Made by a program: the position numbers and the translations under genes
Notes under the pieces: model-generated
What the model was told of the DNA's origin: nothing
Databases searched by the model: none
The model's input: the letters and a program-made list of their open reading frames with translations, nothing else
Shown: piece by piece, positions 28,778-40,672 of the stretch
How the letters are laid out: the number at the start of each line of letters is the position of its first letter
Numbering within the stretch: the first letter of the stretch is position 1
Source: Cladocopium goreaui
Taxonomy: Eukaryota; Sar; Dinophyceae; Suessiales; Symbiodiniaceae
Assembly: GCA_947184155.2 (NCBI GenBank)
Contig: CAMXCT020001731.1
Coordinates: 62,001 to 126,000 of the forward strand
Direction of reading: 5' to 3'
DNA: 64,000 bases

Positions 28778-31700
28778 GGGGAAAGAGCTTTACCCATCAA
28801 CTTCAAGAACGTACACTTCAGGCTCCGGCTCCGATTCTTTCAATCTGCGTGCAGAAATGAGTTGAGATACCCTGTGTGGCAAAAAATGGCCCAGGTATTC
28901 CGACCAGGAAGTGCTGCAAGGCGCGGAGAACCTCCAATTCGGGCCATCTCATGGAACATGGAACAGAGCCACTCAAACAGTGATTTTCGATGATTTTGTT
29001 CTATGTTCTTCTTTAATGTAACCTTGAGACATCTTGAGACATCAACGGTAAGTGTCGTAAGTGTCGCGTTTGAAAGATGAAAAGTTAGGAGCTGCTGATG
29101 CGTTTTGCCGTTTTGCCTGAGGTTTTTCACTTCAGCTTGCAGCTGGTGAGCAGGGCCCCTGGATGTCTTACCTGGTGAATACTACCAGCTGGTGAAAGCT
29201 GCCTGTCGGGTGTGATTTCAGGACTTGTGCCTTAGTGGGTGCTTCCGGCTGTGGCAAGTGTGGCCCTTAGTGGATCACGTTTTTTGCGGAGCAATATTGA
29301 ATTGCGTTCAGGACATGTCCATTAAAGTCAGAAAAAACTCTATAATTCTGCCATTGTTCATCCACAATAGCTTGAAGCCCATATCATATATTCATATATT
29401 CATATTCATATCATACATATTCATGTTCGTGAATTTTCATATCAAGCTCATGCTATGTTTTTTGTCGCAATCTCAGGACCACGGCGTTGCGTCTTCTCCT
29501 GGGTGACTTCCACATCTCCTCGGGCGAGGTTTGCATCGGAGGGAGCAACGTCGGGACGCTGTCCCTGAAGGAACTTCGGCACATGGTCTCGGTGGGGCAC
29601 TCGGTTCCAAACAAACCACCCGGCAATGTGACGAAATCTAAAAATAGTGTCAGAGTAGTGTGAGTTGTATGCTTTTATGTTGTATATTGATATGTACTTG
29701 TAAGTACATACTATATACATGTCTATATATATATAATCATATATATATACCTATATATAGCCTATATATCATATATATATAGAGATATATAGATATATAT
29801 AGAGATATATATATAGATATAGATATATATATATATGGATAATCATCATATACCTATATAATTTATCTATAATGTATATATATATATATCATATAGATAT
29901 CGACCAGGAGCAAAGGCGGTTTTCCGAGGTCGCTCCCCAGGCCGCCGCCTTACTGGGAAGCTCCGTGACGGAGGCCATCAAGCCCGAACCTAAGGCATCG
30001 GTTGGGTGTTTTTATAGCGGTTTTAACCAGTTTTCACCATGAAAATATGGACAATATGGAGATGTAATAGGCCAAAAAAAAGGTGTTCACCATGAAAATC
30101 TGGGGATATAGTCAATGTATGTAAATGTTGATGAGAATCATTTAACATGGTTCTTAAACATCAAAATCTGGGGATATAAGATGATCTAAGATGGTGTAAG
30201 TCATCAATGATAGATGGATGTAATCCATGGATGTTAGCCTACGAAAATGATCAAATGATTCATGGTGGGTGTTCCACCACATACCTATGTTAGCTGCGAT
30301 GATTTCCCTGGTGAATGTTGATGATTTTGAGGATTTCATAAGGGATTTAACCATCATTTCTAGGGTTTTGTAACCATCAAACAGATGGCTTTTAAGCACT
30401 AAAATCTGCCGATGTAGTCATCTAGTGAATGAATGTTGGTTGATGAGTACAGTCATGTAGCAGGGTTTTAACCATCAAAATATGGGTTCTTTTGGTGGAT
30501 ATTGGATAAATGGTGGTTGATTATTATTAGTTCGGGGATGATACTGCTCATATGTGCCATTGTCAAAAGATCGATTTAACCACCAAAAACAGTATGTTTG
30601 TGTGATATCAAATAATAGATATTAATGGGAATGTTATGGAATATACAACCAACTACAATAGTGGGGTTATTTTTAGTGCGGAAGGTTGGTTTTTGATGTT
30701 TCTTGCAGAAATGGTTCTTTTCTGAAAAGTGTCCTTTTGACGCAGTTTGGGCCTTTTGAAGTTCTCTGCATCAACTTTTTGGTTGATGCGTTTGTCACCT
30801 CGAAAACTTTGTCCAAGATGATCCTTGTGAAGCAGTTGAGCAATGTCCCGATTTTTTCTGGCACTTGAAAAGATGAAGCCCGGATTTTGTTGGTAAATTC
30901 CTGCTGAAGCTACTAAGGTTTGGAGCTAAGAGCAATCCTGTCTCTGCTGAGAGCGTTGAGGCCGGGTTTATGTTGGCAAGTATTGCACCAAGGGAAGGTT
31001 GAATGCTTGGTGATTCAGTTGTGCAGCAAAAATGTAAGCATACATCTACCAGTAGTGACAAGAATGGAGATTACCACCACTCGTCGGGACAAGAATGGAT
31101 ATGGAGATTTAAGCCAATGATCTACAGATTTCGAGTGGTGGTGTCCAGGTTTTCCACAGGCAGAAAACTCAGTGATCTCAACCTCCAATTCCCAGGATGC
31201 AGCGAAAGCTGCTTCAGCTCATAGCTTCGTGAAGTCGAGGCATCACACTGGACGTGTTGTGTGCAAAACATGCAAAACACAACATCCCTCCAAACCGTCA
31301 AAATTTTATGTAGTTTAGAGATGCGATGTCTCTACTTTGTGATAAATTGGATGAATTCAATACAATTTCTCCATGTTTCTCGATATTTTTAGATGAAAAC
31401 ATCCAAACATCGAAAATTCGCCACGCGGGTTGGGTCACCAGGCCACAGGGTTACGATGCTCCCGTCGGCCGCGGCGGTGAGTTGTTGCTGGGAAGCTGAG
31501 AAAAATGACCAGCAATGGAAGGATGGGTACACTTACAATGGGTAGAACGAAGTGACAAAAAATGTGGGTAAAACAATGTCATAAACGTCATAAATGTATA
31601 TAAATGTATATAAATGTCATAAACCACAAAAATGACTGGGAATGGTTTCTACATACCATAAAAATGGTGATGACTGGGGCATGGTTAATTTGGTTGTTTT

Positions 31701-33157
31701 AGCCACATGACTAGTAGCTACTATCAGTTATGCTTCTGTAGTCTCTGTTATGTTAGTTACTGTTAAGATTGGGGTAATCCCAAAAGGGTCGAACGCAAAT
31801 CCTGTCGGGGAATTCGTGCAAGTCAGATTCAAAAACCATTGATCCATATTGATCCGAAGTTAACAAAAGGGATCATGTTTTTCTTTTTTTGGGGAGATGC
31901 TGAAGTTAACAAAAGTGAACAAACGTTAACAAACCAATGGATTGGTGGCGAACTTGGCAATCCCTCAGATCCCCTCAGCTCTCAGCCATAGGTCTGGGGG
32001 TGAGAGACAACGTGTAGCATTGGCACGTGCGCTGATTCGCGATGCTCCTGTGCTGCTCTTGGACGAACCAACGTCGGGGTTGGATGCAAACACTGCGGCC
32101 AGCCTGGCAGAGGCAGGGTTTTGAGCAACAAAAAGGCTGCTATAAGTAGCAGTTAAGTACCAAAAATGGATCAAAATGGCAGTACATTGAGTATGTCGGT
32201 ATGTCAACAACTCTTGATTTGAAAGATTACCAGTTTATTCAAGAGAACGGGATGATGATTGAAAGCAGCATGATTTTTGTTAAGGGGCTGAAAATAATTC
32301 ACCAACCAGTCCGAGTCCGGCTGTTGTTTTGCATCTTTTTTTGCGAAAACAAAAATGTGAAGAGTTGGGAACCCTCCAGCCGCAGATGTCGTAGCATTTT
32401 TTGGTCTCCACTTGGTTGACCTTTGAGGCGGTTTTGGGCCGAACATCTCGACCGACGACTTTGATTGCCACACACAGCTTGGCATTAATCAGGACCAGCC
32501 TCGCATTACCATAGATGGTATATAGATGGTAAAAAAAAACATCTCAAAATCATCACTTAAATAGTATGAAATGGTAGAATGATTGGGTTTACCACAATCG
32601 GATAAAGGATCGTTTTTAGGTACCTTATGGCAACTCATGTCACTGTTCAGGAGCTGCGACACTGTGGCAGTGGTCTCTAAAGGTCAAGTTGTACAGCGGG
32701 GTTGGGGGCCTCAGTGGTCTTCATAGATTCAATAGTGTCAATAGATTCAATAATATCATAATAGATTCAATTGATATCATAATATCACTAATCATAATAT
32801 CATAATATCAATATCAATTGATATCATTATTGTTCACTAATCATTTATGAATCATAATAGATTCAATAGATGTTCCATATGTTCCGTATCCACTGCATGT
32901 CCACTGTGGTGTTGGACCATTGGACCATCTCCTGTCCCCAATTGGTGCTCTAATGACCAGGTGCAGCTATTGGGTACCACCAAAAATGGTTTCTGAAAGA
33001 ATTCACTTCACATAATCTTGTGACATCACCCCACAATCCTGGAGATTTTCAGATCAATTCAGGCCGCTTCGCTGATTTGATCAGCGATGCTTCGGGACAG
33101 CTGGCGCAAATTGCCAGGCGCGGCTTCCCTTCATGGTTCAACATCGTTCAAGGGTAA
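28778..33157 (+). CDS. ABC transporter gene, nucleotide-binding-domain exons to the stop codon
   Basis: Exons read as 28778-28821 (INFKNVHF), 28867-28907, 29122-29149 (FSLQLAAGE), 29222-29257 and 29477-29591 (Walker A GASGCGK-TT), 29929-29981 (Q-loop [17 protein letters not shown]), 30918-30975, 31196-31239 ([13 protein letters not shown]), 31442-31486, 31992-32112 (signature LSGGERQR, Walker [13 protein letters not shown]), 32428-32492 (H-loop ATHSLALI), 32651-32700 and 33063-33157, with TAA at 33155-33157. All phases join. Every ATPase motif is present, so the domain should be functional. Donors include GC (for example 29981, 30975, 31239, 31486, 32112) and GA (28907, 32492). Only one nucleotide-binding domain is present, so this is a half-transporter that should dimerise. 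Confidence 0.88.
29716..29900. repeat. Long AT microsatellite
   Basis: TA-rich repeat with atc and agata interruptions, directly upstream of the Q-loop exon at 29929. Confidence 0.9.
30371..30487 (+). repeat. 117-base dispersed intron repeat, copy 2
   Basis: Partner of 27441-27557, same orientation, in the intron between 29981 and 30918. Confidence 0.85.
32735..32880. repeat. atagattcaa / ataatatc repeats
   Basis: Mixed short direct repeats and a 14-base palindrome (atatcaattgatat) in the last ABC intron. Confidence 0.75.
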
Positions 33158-33893
33158 CATTCTGAAACACTTCCCATCAGGTCTGGAGAGCTCCAAGAAG
33201 CATAGCACAGCTGGGACCTCGGGCTTGGGTCGAGTGACCAACGTTTAAATCCCAACTTCAGTCCCAAAGATCTGAGGAAACTGAGGAAACTGAGGAATCC
33301 CATGACATGAGCCGGAAATATCCCAGGGCACTTCTTTGGTGGTAAATCCCCAATCTTAACCCATGCATCGGTCAGATGTTTGTATGACTTCAAGGTGTGA
33401 AGGAGCTGATTTTTTTTGGCTGGTCACTCACATGCACTCAAACCAGAACACACAAACCAAAGGCCAGATTTTTTGTGCTTTTTCCTTGCCAACTTTCACA
33501 CCCAGTATTTTTTTTGGAAAAAGCTGAACTCATTGGTCTTAAATTTAGGGTTCTATGTGGTGATGGCTTATCAGCATTGCTCCGTGCGAGGCACGTGTTG
33601 CTGCCATCCATTTTCACCACGGCCCCCATTCGTGTGGGAGGTGCCGCCGTGCATGGAAAAAATTGCCAAAATACCAGCGGCGCAGCCCGGGTGGATGGAG
33701 AAACCCAGCGATCAAACATAACAATGGGAAATCCCATGGCAATCATTGATTTTCCACGCCATGAGTGATAGAGGGTAAATGTAACCAAGGATTGTCCTGC
33801 AGAGAGTTCAGAGGGACATGGCAGAAGAAAACAGGGCAAGGCCCTCCAGAAATCTAAAACTACGAGGGTGGGATAACATATGATAACGTATGT
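33158..33893. other. Intergenic or intron sequence, nothing assigned
   Basis: Lies between the ABC stop codon and the first exon of the next gene. Open frames at about 33400-33770 on both strands look like chance. No repeat of note. Confidence 0.4.
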
Positions 33894-36346
33894 TTTCAGA
33901 TTGCAATGCCATTGAAAACTCTACATCGCAGCAGATGCGCAAATTGCGAAGTAGCTGCAACAAGATTCTCTTCCAATCCTCCCAGGGCAGTTTCAGCTCC
34001 GCAACGGTTGAAGCACCGCTTGAGCCGTCCCTGCTCAAGTAGTTTTCCTTCACGAGATTCGGAATGTGGAAAGGCGTTGCCGTTCTCATCACTTTCTGTT
34101 GTGCTAGTGATGTGGATCATTTGGGCTCTTGCGATGCCTGGAAAGATGTACAGGGTGCCATGTGGGAAGCCGTTGAAAGCAGGACTTTGAATCCATCAGA
34201 TCTACCGGCTTTGCAACAACTGGTGGAGATGGAATCTGGTTGTATGCTGGGAACTGCCACAGCTTTGGCCATCTTTGGGGCATTGCAACCCAGTGATGAG
34301 TACCTGATGTTTTTCCAGGATGTCCTTCAAGATATCTTTGACATTTTGCCATCTGCGGCGTTGTCAACCTTGATCCGCTCGGACTTCCCCTTGTTTGGTG
34401 CTTTGGATTGGTTATCAGAGCAGGGCATCTGGGGTGCAGCTGACTGCTGGGTGCACGGCCGGCAGTTTCAAGCCGTGCTGCAGCACCACCTGGGAACATC
34501 CGGAACTCCACAGCTGCCGGCCATGGCAGCGGTCGACTTTTTGACCAAACAAGCGGCCAAAGAAGGCCGGGCTGGGGTTGGGATGGATGTGGGTTTTGCG
34601 GATATTCATCAATCAGCAACTTGGGAAAAGACCGAATGGACCTGTTTGATCATCCTATTTTTATCCGTTAGATCATAAATTCTATTATCAAATCATAATA
34701 TAAGGCGACCAGCTGCGTGTGATGCTGCAGGATCTGGGCAGATTGGCAGCTGCTTTACCGGACGGGCAGTCGCGTCCTTGTCGTTTCTCTTGACCCACAG
34801 TGAGCGACTTCTGAAATTCTCAAGGCTGACAGAGGAAGCGCAGGGGCTTCTAAAGAAAGCCGAAACGCTTTTGAGGGAAGAGACGGAGAGGGGAAGCGCT
34901 GACGATTCTGAGAAGGGATCTAAGGGATCATTGCCACCATTGCTGGAAAGATTGTTGAGTCACGAATGGAAGGTCCCGAAACTGCTGCATGAGATAAGTC
35001 GAAAGCTGAACCAAGTACACCATCAGACAGAGACAGCAGAGACAGCAGAGACAGCAGATGGGCAAGGCTGTTTGATTCTGATTTACACATTTCCCACAGA
35101 TGAAATCCGGCAAGATACACGGGAAGCCCTTCGCAGCCTGGAGAAATATTTTGTGAGTCCCTTGGAGCTTCATGAACGTCCCCGGATGGTGGTCTTTGTT
35201 GACCAAGAAACTGCAGATTTCTTGGATTCCGATGTTCGACCATACACCACGTTGGAAGTGGTACCTGCCATCATTCCACAGGAAGAACTGACGCGAGAAA
35301 TGAATTCCTACAGCTGTCAAGATGGTGCATATTGTGTCTCAGGCGAAGAGTTGCCCGAGAATTTCCATCGAGGAAACGTGAATCGAACACAGTTTTGGTC
35401 ACCTGCCTATCTGAGAATCTCGAGATATACTGCTGGGCCACTGTTTCAACATCCACAGTTGGATTCTTGCAATCAATTCATTAAGATTGATACGGACTTC
35501 TTCTTTACAGCACCTGTTGAAGACAATCCTTTGAAGAAGATGCGAGATGAAGGAGTTCGCTTGACCTGGTGGCAGATGCATGTACAGGGTCAACGTCAAA
35601 CAGGCTATATTGAAGCAGCATTGGATTTTCTGGAGGCTGGGACCGGTCACACATGTCACACATCTCACACATGCAAAAACATCAGAGCTTGTTGCAGACT
35701 TGTAGTTCTTGTATTTGCTGAGAAGAATATAGTTGGTACATGTTGGTACATGTTGGTACTATGTACTAAAGATGATCAGCAAGACTCTGGGTCGCTCTGG
35801 GTCGGGAATCTCTAATTTTGATAGCAATATTGCAGCGTGTCCCATGCTGGTTGGTTGCGCCACCAGCGTCCCAGCCATGCTCGGGTATCGCAAGGGATGC
35901 CTTGAATCACAGGGGAAGCCAGTATTCTACAGCAGGTTGTTGCTCTATGGTAATGTCATCCAATGCCCATGGTTCATGATTGTATTAAGTATTATTACGT
36001 ATTTGCGGATTTGGTATTCTTCAGATTTTGTCACACTGTTCGTAGAGATGGAGCATGCTTTTTGAAAATGTTGAAACGCTTTGAAAGTCAACGTTTGCCT
36101 TTCTTTGTTCCAAATTCAGTTCCCTGAAAGTCCCAAAGTGCAGTGACCCATAGACCAAAGTGGTTTTTCAGTCGAGGCTGAAGAGTTAGCCATTCGAAAT
36201 TCTCGCTTCTACGCCCGTGGTCGCTTTGAACAGAAAGCCAATGAAGCTGGGATCCCCTTATGGACTGTGCCAGCGGCGAACGAGGCATCCACGGTGTTGT
36301 CTCTTGGCTGCTCCAGGATTTTGCTGCGCTTCGAAAATTCGATTCA
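33894..36346 (+). CDS. Probable glycosyltransferase (GT15-like), multi-exon
   Basis: The main exon, 34801-35635, encodes a Glu/Lys-rich helix and then a nucleotide-sugar-transferase-like domain. RTQFWSPAYLRISRYTAG leads into FIKIDTDFFFT with a D-x-D metal site, followed by LTWWQMHVQ; the order resembles GT15 alpha-1,2-mannosyltransferases. Exon 34705-34768 (LRVMLQDLGRLAAAL) joins it in phase across a possible 32-base intron. A long open exon lies upstream at about 34100-34590, and another (33895-34030, Ser/Gln-rich) before that. Exons 35895-35949 (GKPVFYSRLLLY) and 36172-36346 (RFYARGRFEQKANEAG) continue in phase. A 9-base repeat (gagacagca, about 35027-35060) encodes an ETA run. The family call rests on short motifs; start and end are not fixed. 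Confidence 0.5.
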
Positions 36347-36630
36347 GGGTACGGTAACTAAGTACATGAAGGTACCATAATTTCATATAATTTCAGCAAT
36401 TGAAGGTACCATAATCACTACTTGGGGGATAACTCCCCAATCGTCAGGCTTTACTAATCTGAGCTTGACCTGATGACCAGAAAACGGTCGTGGTGCGCTT
36501 TATAGACGCCGGGCTGTCCAAAGAGGCGATCTAGGTGATTCCTCCAGTTCCGATCTCAAAGTCATCTGAGTTATAGGGATATTATAGGGGACTCTCAGTA
36601 TCTATTGGAAGTACAATCCCCCCAAAAATC

Positions 36631-36701
36631 ACCAGGTAGTATAATCCCCTATAATAGAAAATACCATGGTGGATTGGTTATAGGGGATTATACTACCTGG
36701 T
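36631..36701. repeat. 24-bp perfect inverted repeat with 23-base loop
   Basis: Bases 36631-36654 (starting ACCAGGTAGTATAATC) are the exact reverse complement of 36678-36701. It lies between exon-like segments. Related tataggggat sequence occurs at about 36575-36590. It may be a foldback element, a small hairpin RNA or a MITE end pair. Confidence 0.9.
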
Positions 36702-36783
36702 TGAATAGGATTACGATAACCCATGATAACCCGCAGGGAAATCTGTTAACCAACTAGAATGACATGGGACAGGGGTATTTGTA

Positions 36784-37005
36784 ATGGCACATCTAGAGAT
36801 GTTTCAGTTTCAACGGCTTCATATCGATCCTATTTGGATATCTCCCGACGCCACGCAAAGGTATGGCTGCTTGTTCGGTGGTGACGTGCAATTTTTTCGG
36901 GAGCCCTTGTACCAGTCTTTCTTCACTTTCATGGACGAGAAGAAAGGTCGGACATTTGGGGCTGGATCTTGCGATGTTTTCGGAGCGGTTTGGAGGTATC
37001 CATAA
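36784..37005 (+). CDS. Exon-like open frame, unrecognised
   Basis: A 73-codon frame contains DATQRYGCLFGGDVQFF and EPLYQSFFTFMDEKKGR, which read as protein-like and aromatic-rich. It could be the last part of the upstream glycosyltransferase gene or a separate gene. The overlapping - strand frames are less protein-like. Confidence 0.35.
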   Translation: MAHLEMFQFQRLHIDPIWISPDATQRYGCLFGGDVQFFREPLYQSFFTFMDEKKGRTFGAGSCDVFGAVWRYP

Positions 37006-37597
37006 AATGGGGAGCCAAGGAGCTGCCAGGAATTCAACATGATAGCTTCGGAATCTTCGGAATGGTTGTATCATGTTGTATCGAAATATGTCAAAATGCC
37101 CAGTGCACCGTGCTGCTGCATTCTCCGAGTGCGTTCAGGATTCGAGAACCATGGCTGGAGTAATCAGTTTCTTGGTGCGTCGTGTGGGCTAAAAAATATT
37201 AAGGAATCAGCATGAATCAACAGATTTTATGTATTTTGAACAGTTTTACTTGTATTTTGGAGGTTCGAAAATACTTTTAAAACGTTGTGGCCATTCTGCT
37301 TTCTATTCCAAATACAAAATGGATCGAAGTGTTAACTTCCGTAAGTTGATCACACTGTAGCCAGTTGCCAGCCGACTTTTTGGCTTTCAATGTTTGGAGA
37401 AAATCCATGTTCGTGTTTCTTGGCATCTTCGAAGAGGAATAATTCGATATAGAATAATATTATACAATGATACACATATTGATACCATGTTGATATTCAG
37501 AGTTTAGATTCAGCTACAACACAAATTTATCTAGTGTCACAGATATCATATCAGATGGATCGATGATGGATCGATGTGGCATTCGCGCCATCTGCAG

Positions 37598-37696
37598 GTT
37601 TTTCCTCGGCACTGCCGCTGCAGCGTTTCTACCTCGGTCGCAGTTGCAGCGGCTCTACATCAGCGGACGGCATCAGGAGACGGTTGTGGACGGCAG
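37598..37696 (+). CDS. Exon-like segment, unrecognised
   Basis: Bounded by an AG before a G and followed by GT. It encodes FFLGTAAAAFLPRSQLQRLY and onward in one frame. The gene it belongs to is not identified; another weak exon may lie at about 37842-37935. Confidence 0.3.
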
Positions 37697-40672
37697 GTTA
37701 CTTAAAAACGGAAGAAAAAGTAAAGAAAAAATGATAAAACAAATAACGAAATAATTGAAATAATGGGAAAAAATGGAATGAAGAAAAAAAGAATGGGAAA
37801 TAACATCACTAAGGGAATCCATTCGGAATCGGAATTCTTTGCCATCCTGGCGTATGAAGCGCTGCCCCGTGTTTCCAGGAGTGCTTGGTCACAGTCGCTG
37901 ATGGTTTCCCGACGGGCACAAAGGGCACAATTGGTAAGTTCCATTCAAATAAACATTGGCTGAAAATTGTCCTCTGGAAGGCAAAAGGGGGAAGTTCACA
38001 TCAGATGGATCGTTGTTTGAACATGTTTGAACAAGGCAAGGCTAGGTTTGAGAGGTGAAGATGGTGAACCTGCACACGGGCAGAGAGCTCTGAGGAAACG
38101 TGACAGAATTCCTGCGCGGTGCAGAGTATGGCATGGCTCGGTGAGAGGCGCAGAGCTGGTGCTGCCATGGCTAGTCATGGCTAGAAAATTTACGCGGCAG
38201 TTTTGGCCAGTCATCGTTCCATTTGGTTTCAAAAGATGTTGGCCGTATTCACTGCCTCTCTAGAGGTCTTAATATGAAAAGGATAGAAAAGATATAGAAG
38301 GCCTATCTATACAATGTGAAAGCATGTTGACGTGAATGACACTGACTACTCCAGAGCTGTCGCTCAACGTGCTCTCTGATGTTGTGAAGCTGTAAACATC
38401 TCAGATCCAAGATCTTTCAACCGATATCTTTAAAAGACCTCATCTCAAACTAAGACGTGTGTGTTGTCCATTGTTGTCCATTTAGCAAGTGTCTCTTTCC
38501 AGTTCCAGTCCAGCAAACGTTCAAGCTGGCTGGCGTTATCATAGTTAGTATGCGGCATGCGACTGGAGTGTTGAGGAGTCCCTTACATTCTTTGTCCATT
38601 TGCAAAAGTAAAAGAGCAATCAATATTCTTTGCGCAAACACGTCCTTCTTTTTTAAAGTTCTTAAATTGGTTTCAAATGTGTCTTCAGCTTTTCACGATA
38701 TGTGAGGTATTTGGAATGGACGAAGGTTGCCTTCTTTCAGCATGTTTATGCAAAAAGTCGGCTTTATAAACAAAGCACGGAAAATGCACGAGCATGTTCA
38801 ATTTATTGGTCTTCACTATCTTAGAGCAAAAAAAACAAGCATCAACTTGGAAATGCTCTCCAACATGCCAGGCTTGCCGATTGACTCAGTTATTTTCAAA
38901 AAATCCTCCATTTTTGTAATTTGCTGAGGCTCTCCGAGGGGTTTCATGGAAGAGACTTGCCAGGCTTGCCCGGATCCGGGGCCTTTGCCTATACCTCGAG
39001 GCACAGAGGGCGGGGAAGGATGCAGGGCCATATTCCGGCTGGTTTCAACAAAGATCTTTTAAGGCCCCTGGAGAAGAAACTTCATGTGCTACGCATGTTA
39101 CGCATGTTTGCAGACAGTACTGAACATGCGTCATGCCCTGTGCCTTTGCACCACCGCATGTCAGACGCAAGTCCAGCACATTACTCTCGATGGATGAACC
39201 AGACCCACCAAGTGGATGGCACAAGTTGCGCCGATGACTGAGACTGAGGACAGGGGTTTTGCGGAACCATACCTGGGGGTACCTAGGGCCTGGGGCAGCC
39301 CACAACCAAGAACTGACAGACCCGCAAGGCTGGGATATTTCTTGAGACCATCCGAGAGTCGTGGAGCCTGGGGGGTCACTTGAGCTCATGGAATTTTTGC
39401 TTCAACTCAACTATTTGAACTCGAAAATCGCATTTGGGCTCTGATTTTGCAGGATCCAGGGCCTTTCCGACATTGAAGGCGCTCTTGATTTGGGTTGCTT
39501 GACTAAGGGTGGGGAACTAGTATCGGATGTGCCAGACATGTTTGCAGACAGTGTTTGACCGTGCTTCGTGCCCTTCCATGGCCACGTCAAGCGAATCGCT
39601 TAGGTGGGTAAACTAGGGTTGCGCACCAGTCACTTAGAGCTGTGTCAGAGTTTTTGCAGGGCCGTAAGGCAACCTACAATCAAGTACAGGTATCAAAGGG
39701 CCCACCAAGAAAAAAAAATTAGGCATTTCTGGTATTTCCAACAGTATTGACACCACATTTTTGTTTTAGCCCTGTTTTTTGGGGATTGGAGCAGAATGAC
39801 CTCCCCTCCCCCTTGGCTCCACAGCGACCCAGGGCCGCGGCATCGATGTTCTATGGCAATTCTATGGTAGACAGCAGGTGGGATGGTGGAGGATGGTGTG
39901 ATTCTTGAGGAAATTTGAGACAGCTATGATTCAGCTTTGGGTCTCTGGTGAAAGCGACGCTTGGGCCCTTCCATGCTTGGACACACCCAAATGGTCCCAA
40001 CCCGTTGCAGAGGCGGACGTGGGTGCAATATGGTGCAATGCTGGCAACTGCTGCAGAGACGCTGAGAAAATCGAAGGGCCATGTGATGCGAAGACAGTTT
40101 CACAGCACTGGAGCACAAACAAAGTTAGAAACACAAACAAACAGTTCTCAGAGTCTCAGACTGTCCAATGGTGATCTTCCAAGGCTCATGTTGTTCTTTG
40201 TGTCACATTTCTTCCAATAATCAGAAGGATGTCCAAGTTTTTTTCGGGCAGTTGTCAACCGCTTGGTGACGTGTTTCTCGTGTTTCTCAGCTATCAAAGA
40301 CGGCGCGCATTTTGCTCGCCTTGCGCCCAAGATGGCTCTCCGTGTCGTTCCGGCCTCAGACCTTTAGAATCGATGGGAATCTGTGGTGGTATCGCCTGGT
40401 GTCCATGAATCTCCCGTGATTCATTGTGATTGGTAGGGCCTTTTTGATTTTCGTTCTAGTTTCCATTCACATTCCATGTGTATATTATGATGTCCTGTTG
40501 ATATTCTGTACGCCATTGATATTCCATTTTTGTGCTTATCCCAGCCCCAACTGCCCCAACATACATCCACGATACATCATGATACGATATCAACATATCA
40601 ACATATCAACATATTATCAACACCAACTGTTGCGAAATCCTGTCCTGCCGCATTCGGTGCACGTGTCAACAG
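37697..40672. other. Long stretch without a recognised gene
   Basis: About 3 kb of mixed composition. Scattered short frames on both strands (for example 38027-38263, 38921-39241, 39905-40174) show no family motif, and none has clear splice borders. No large repeat is seen. Confidence 0.4.
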
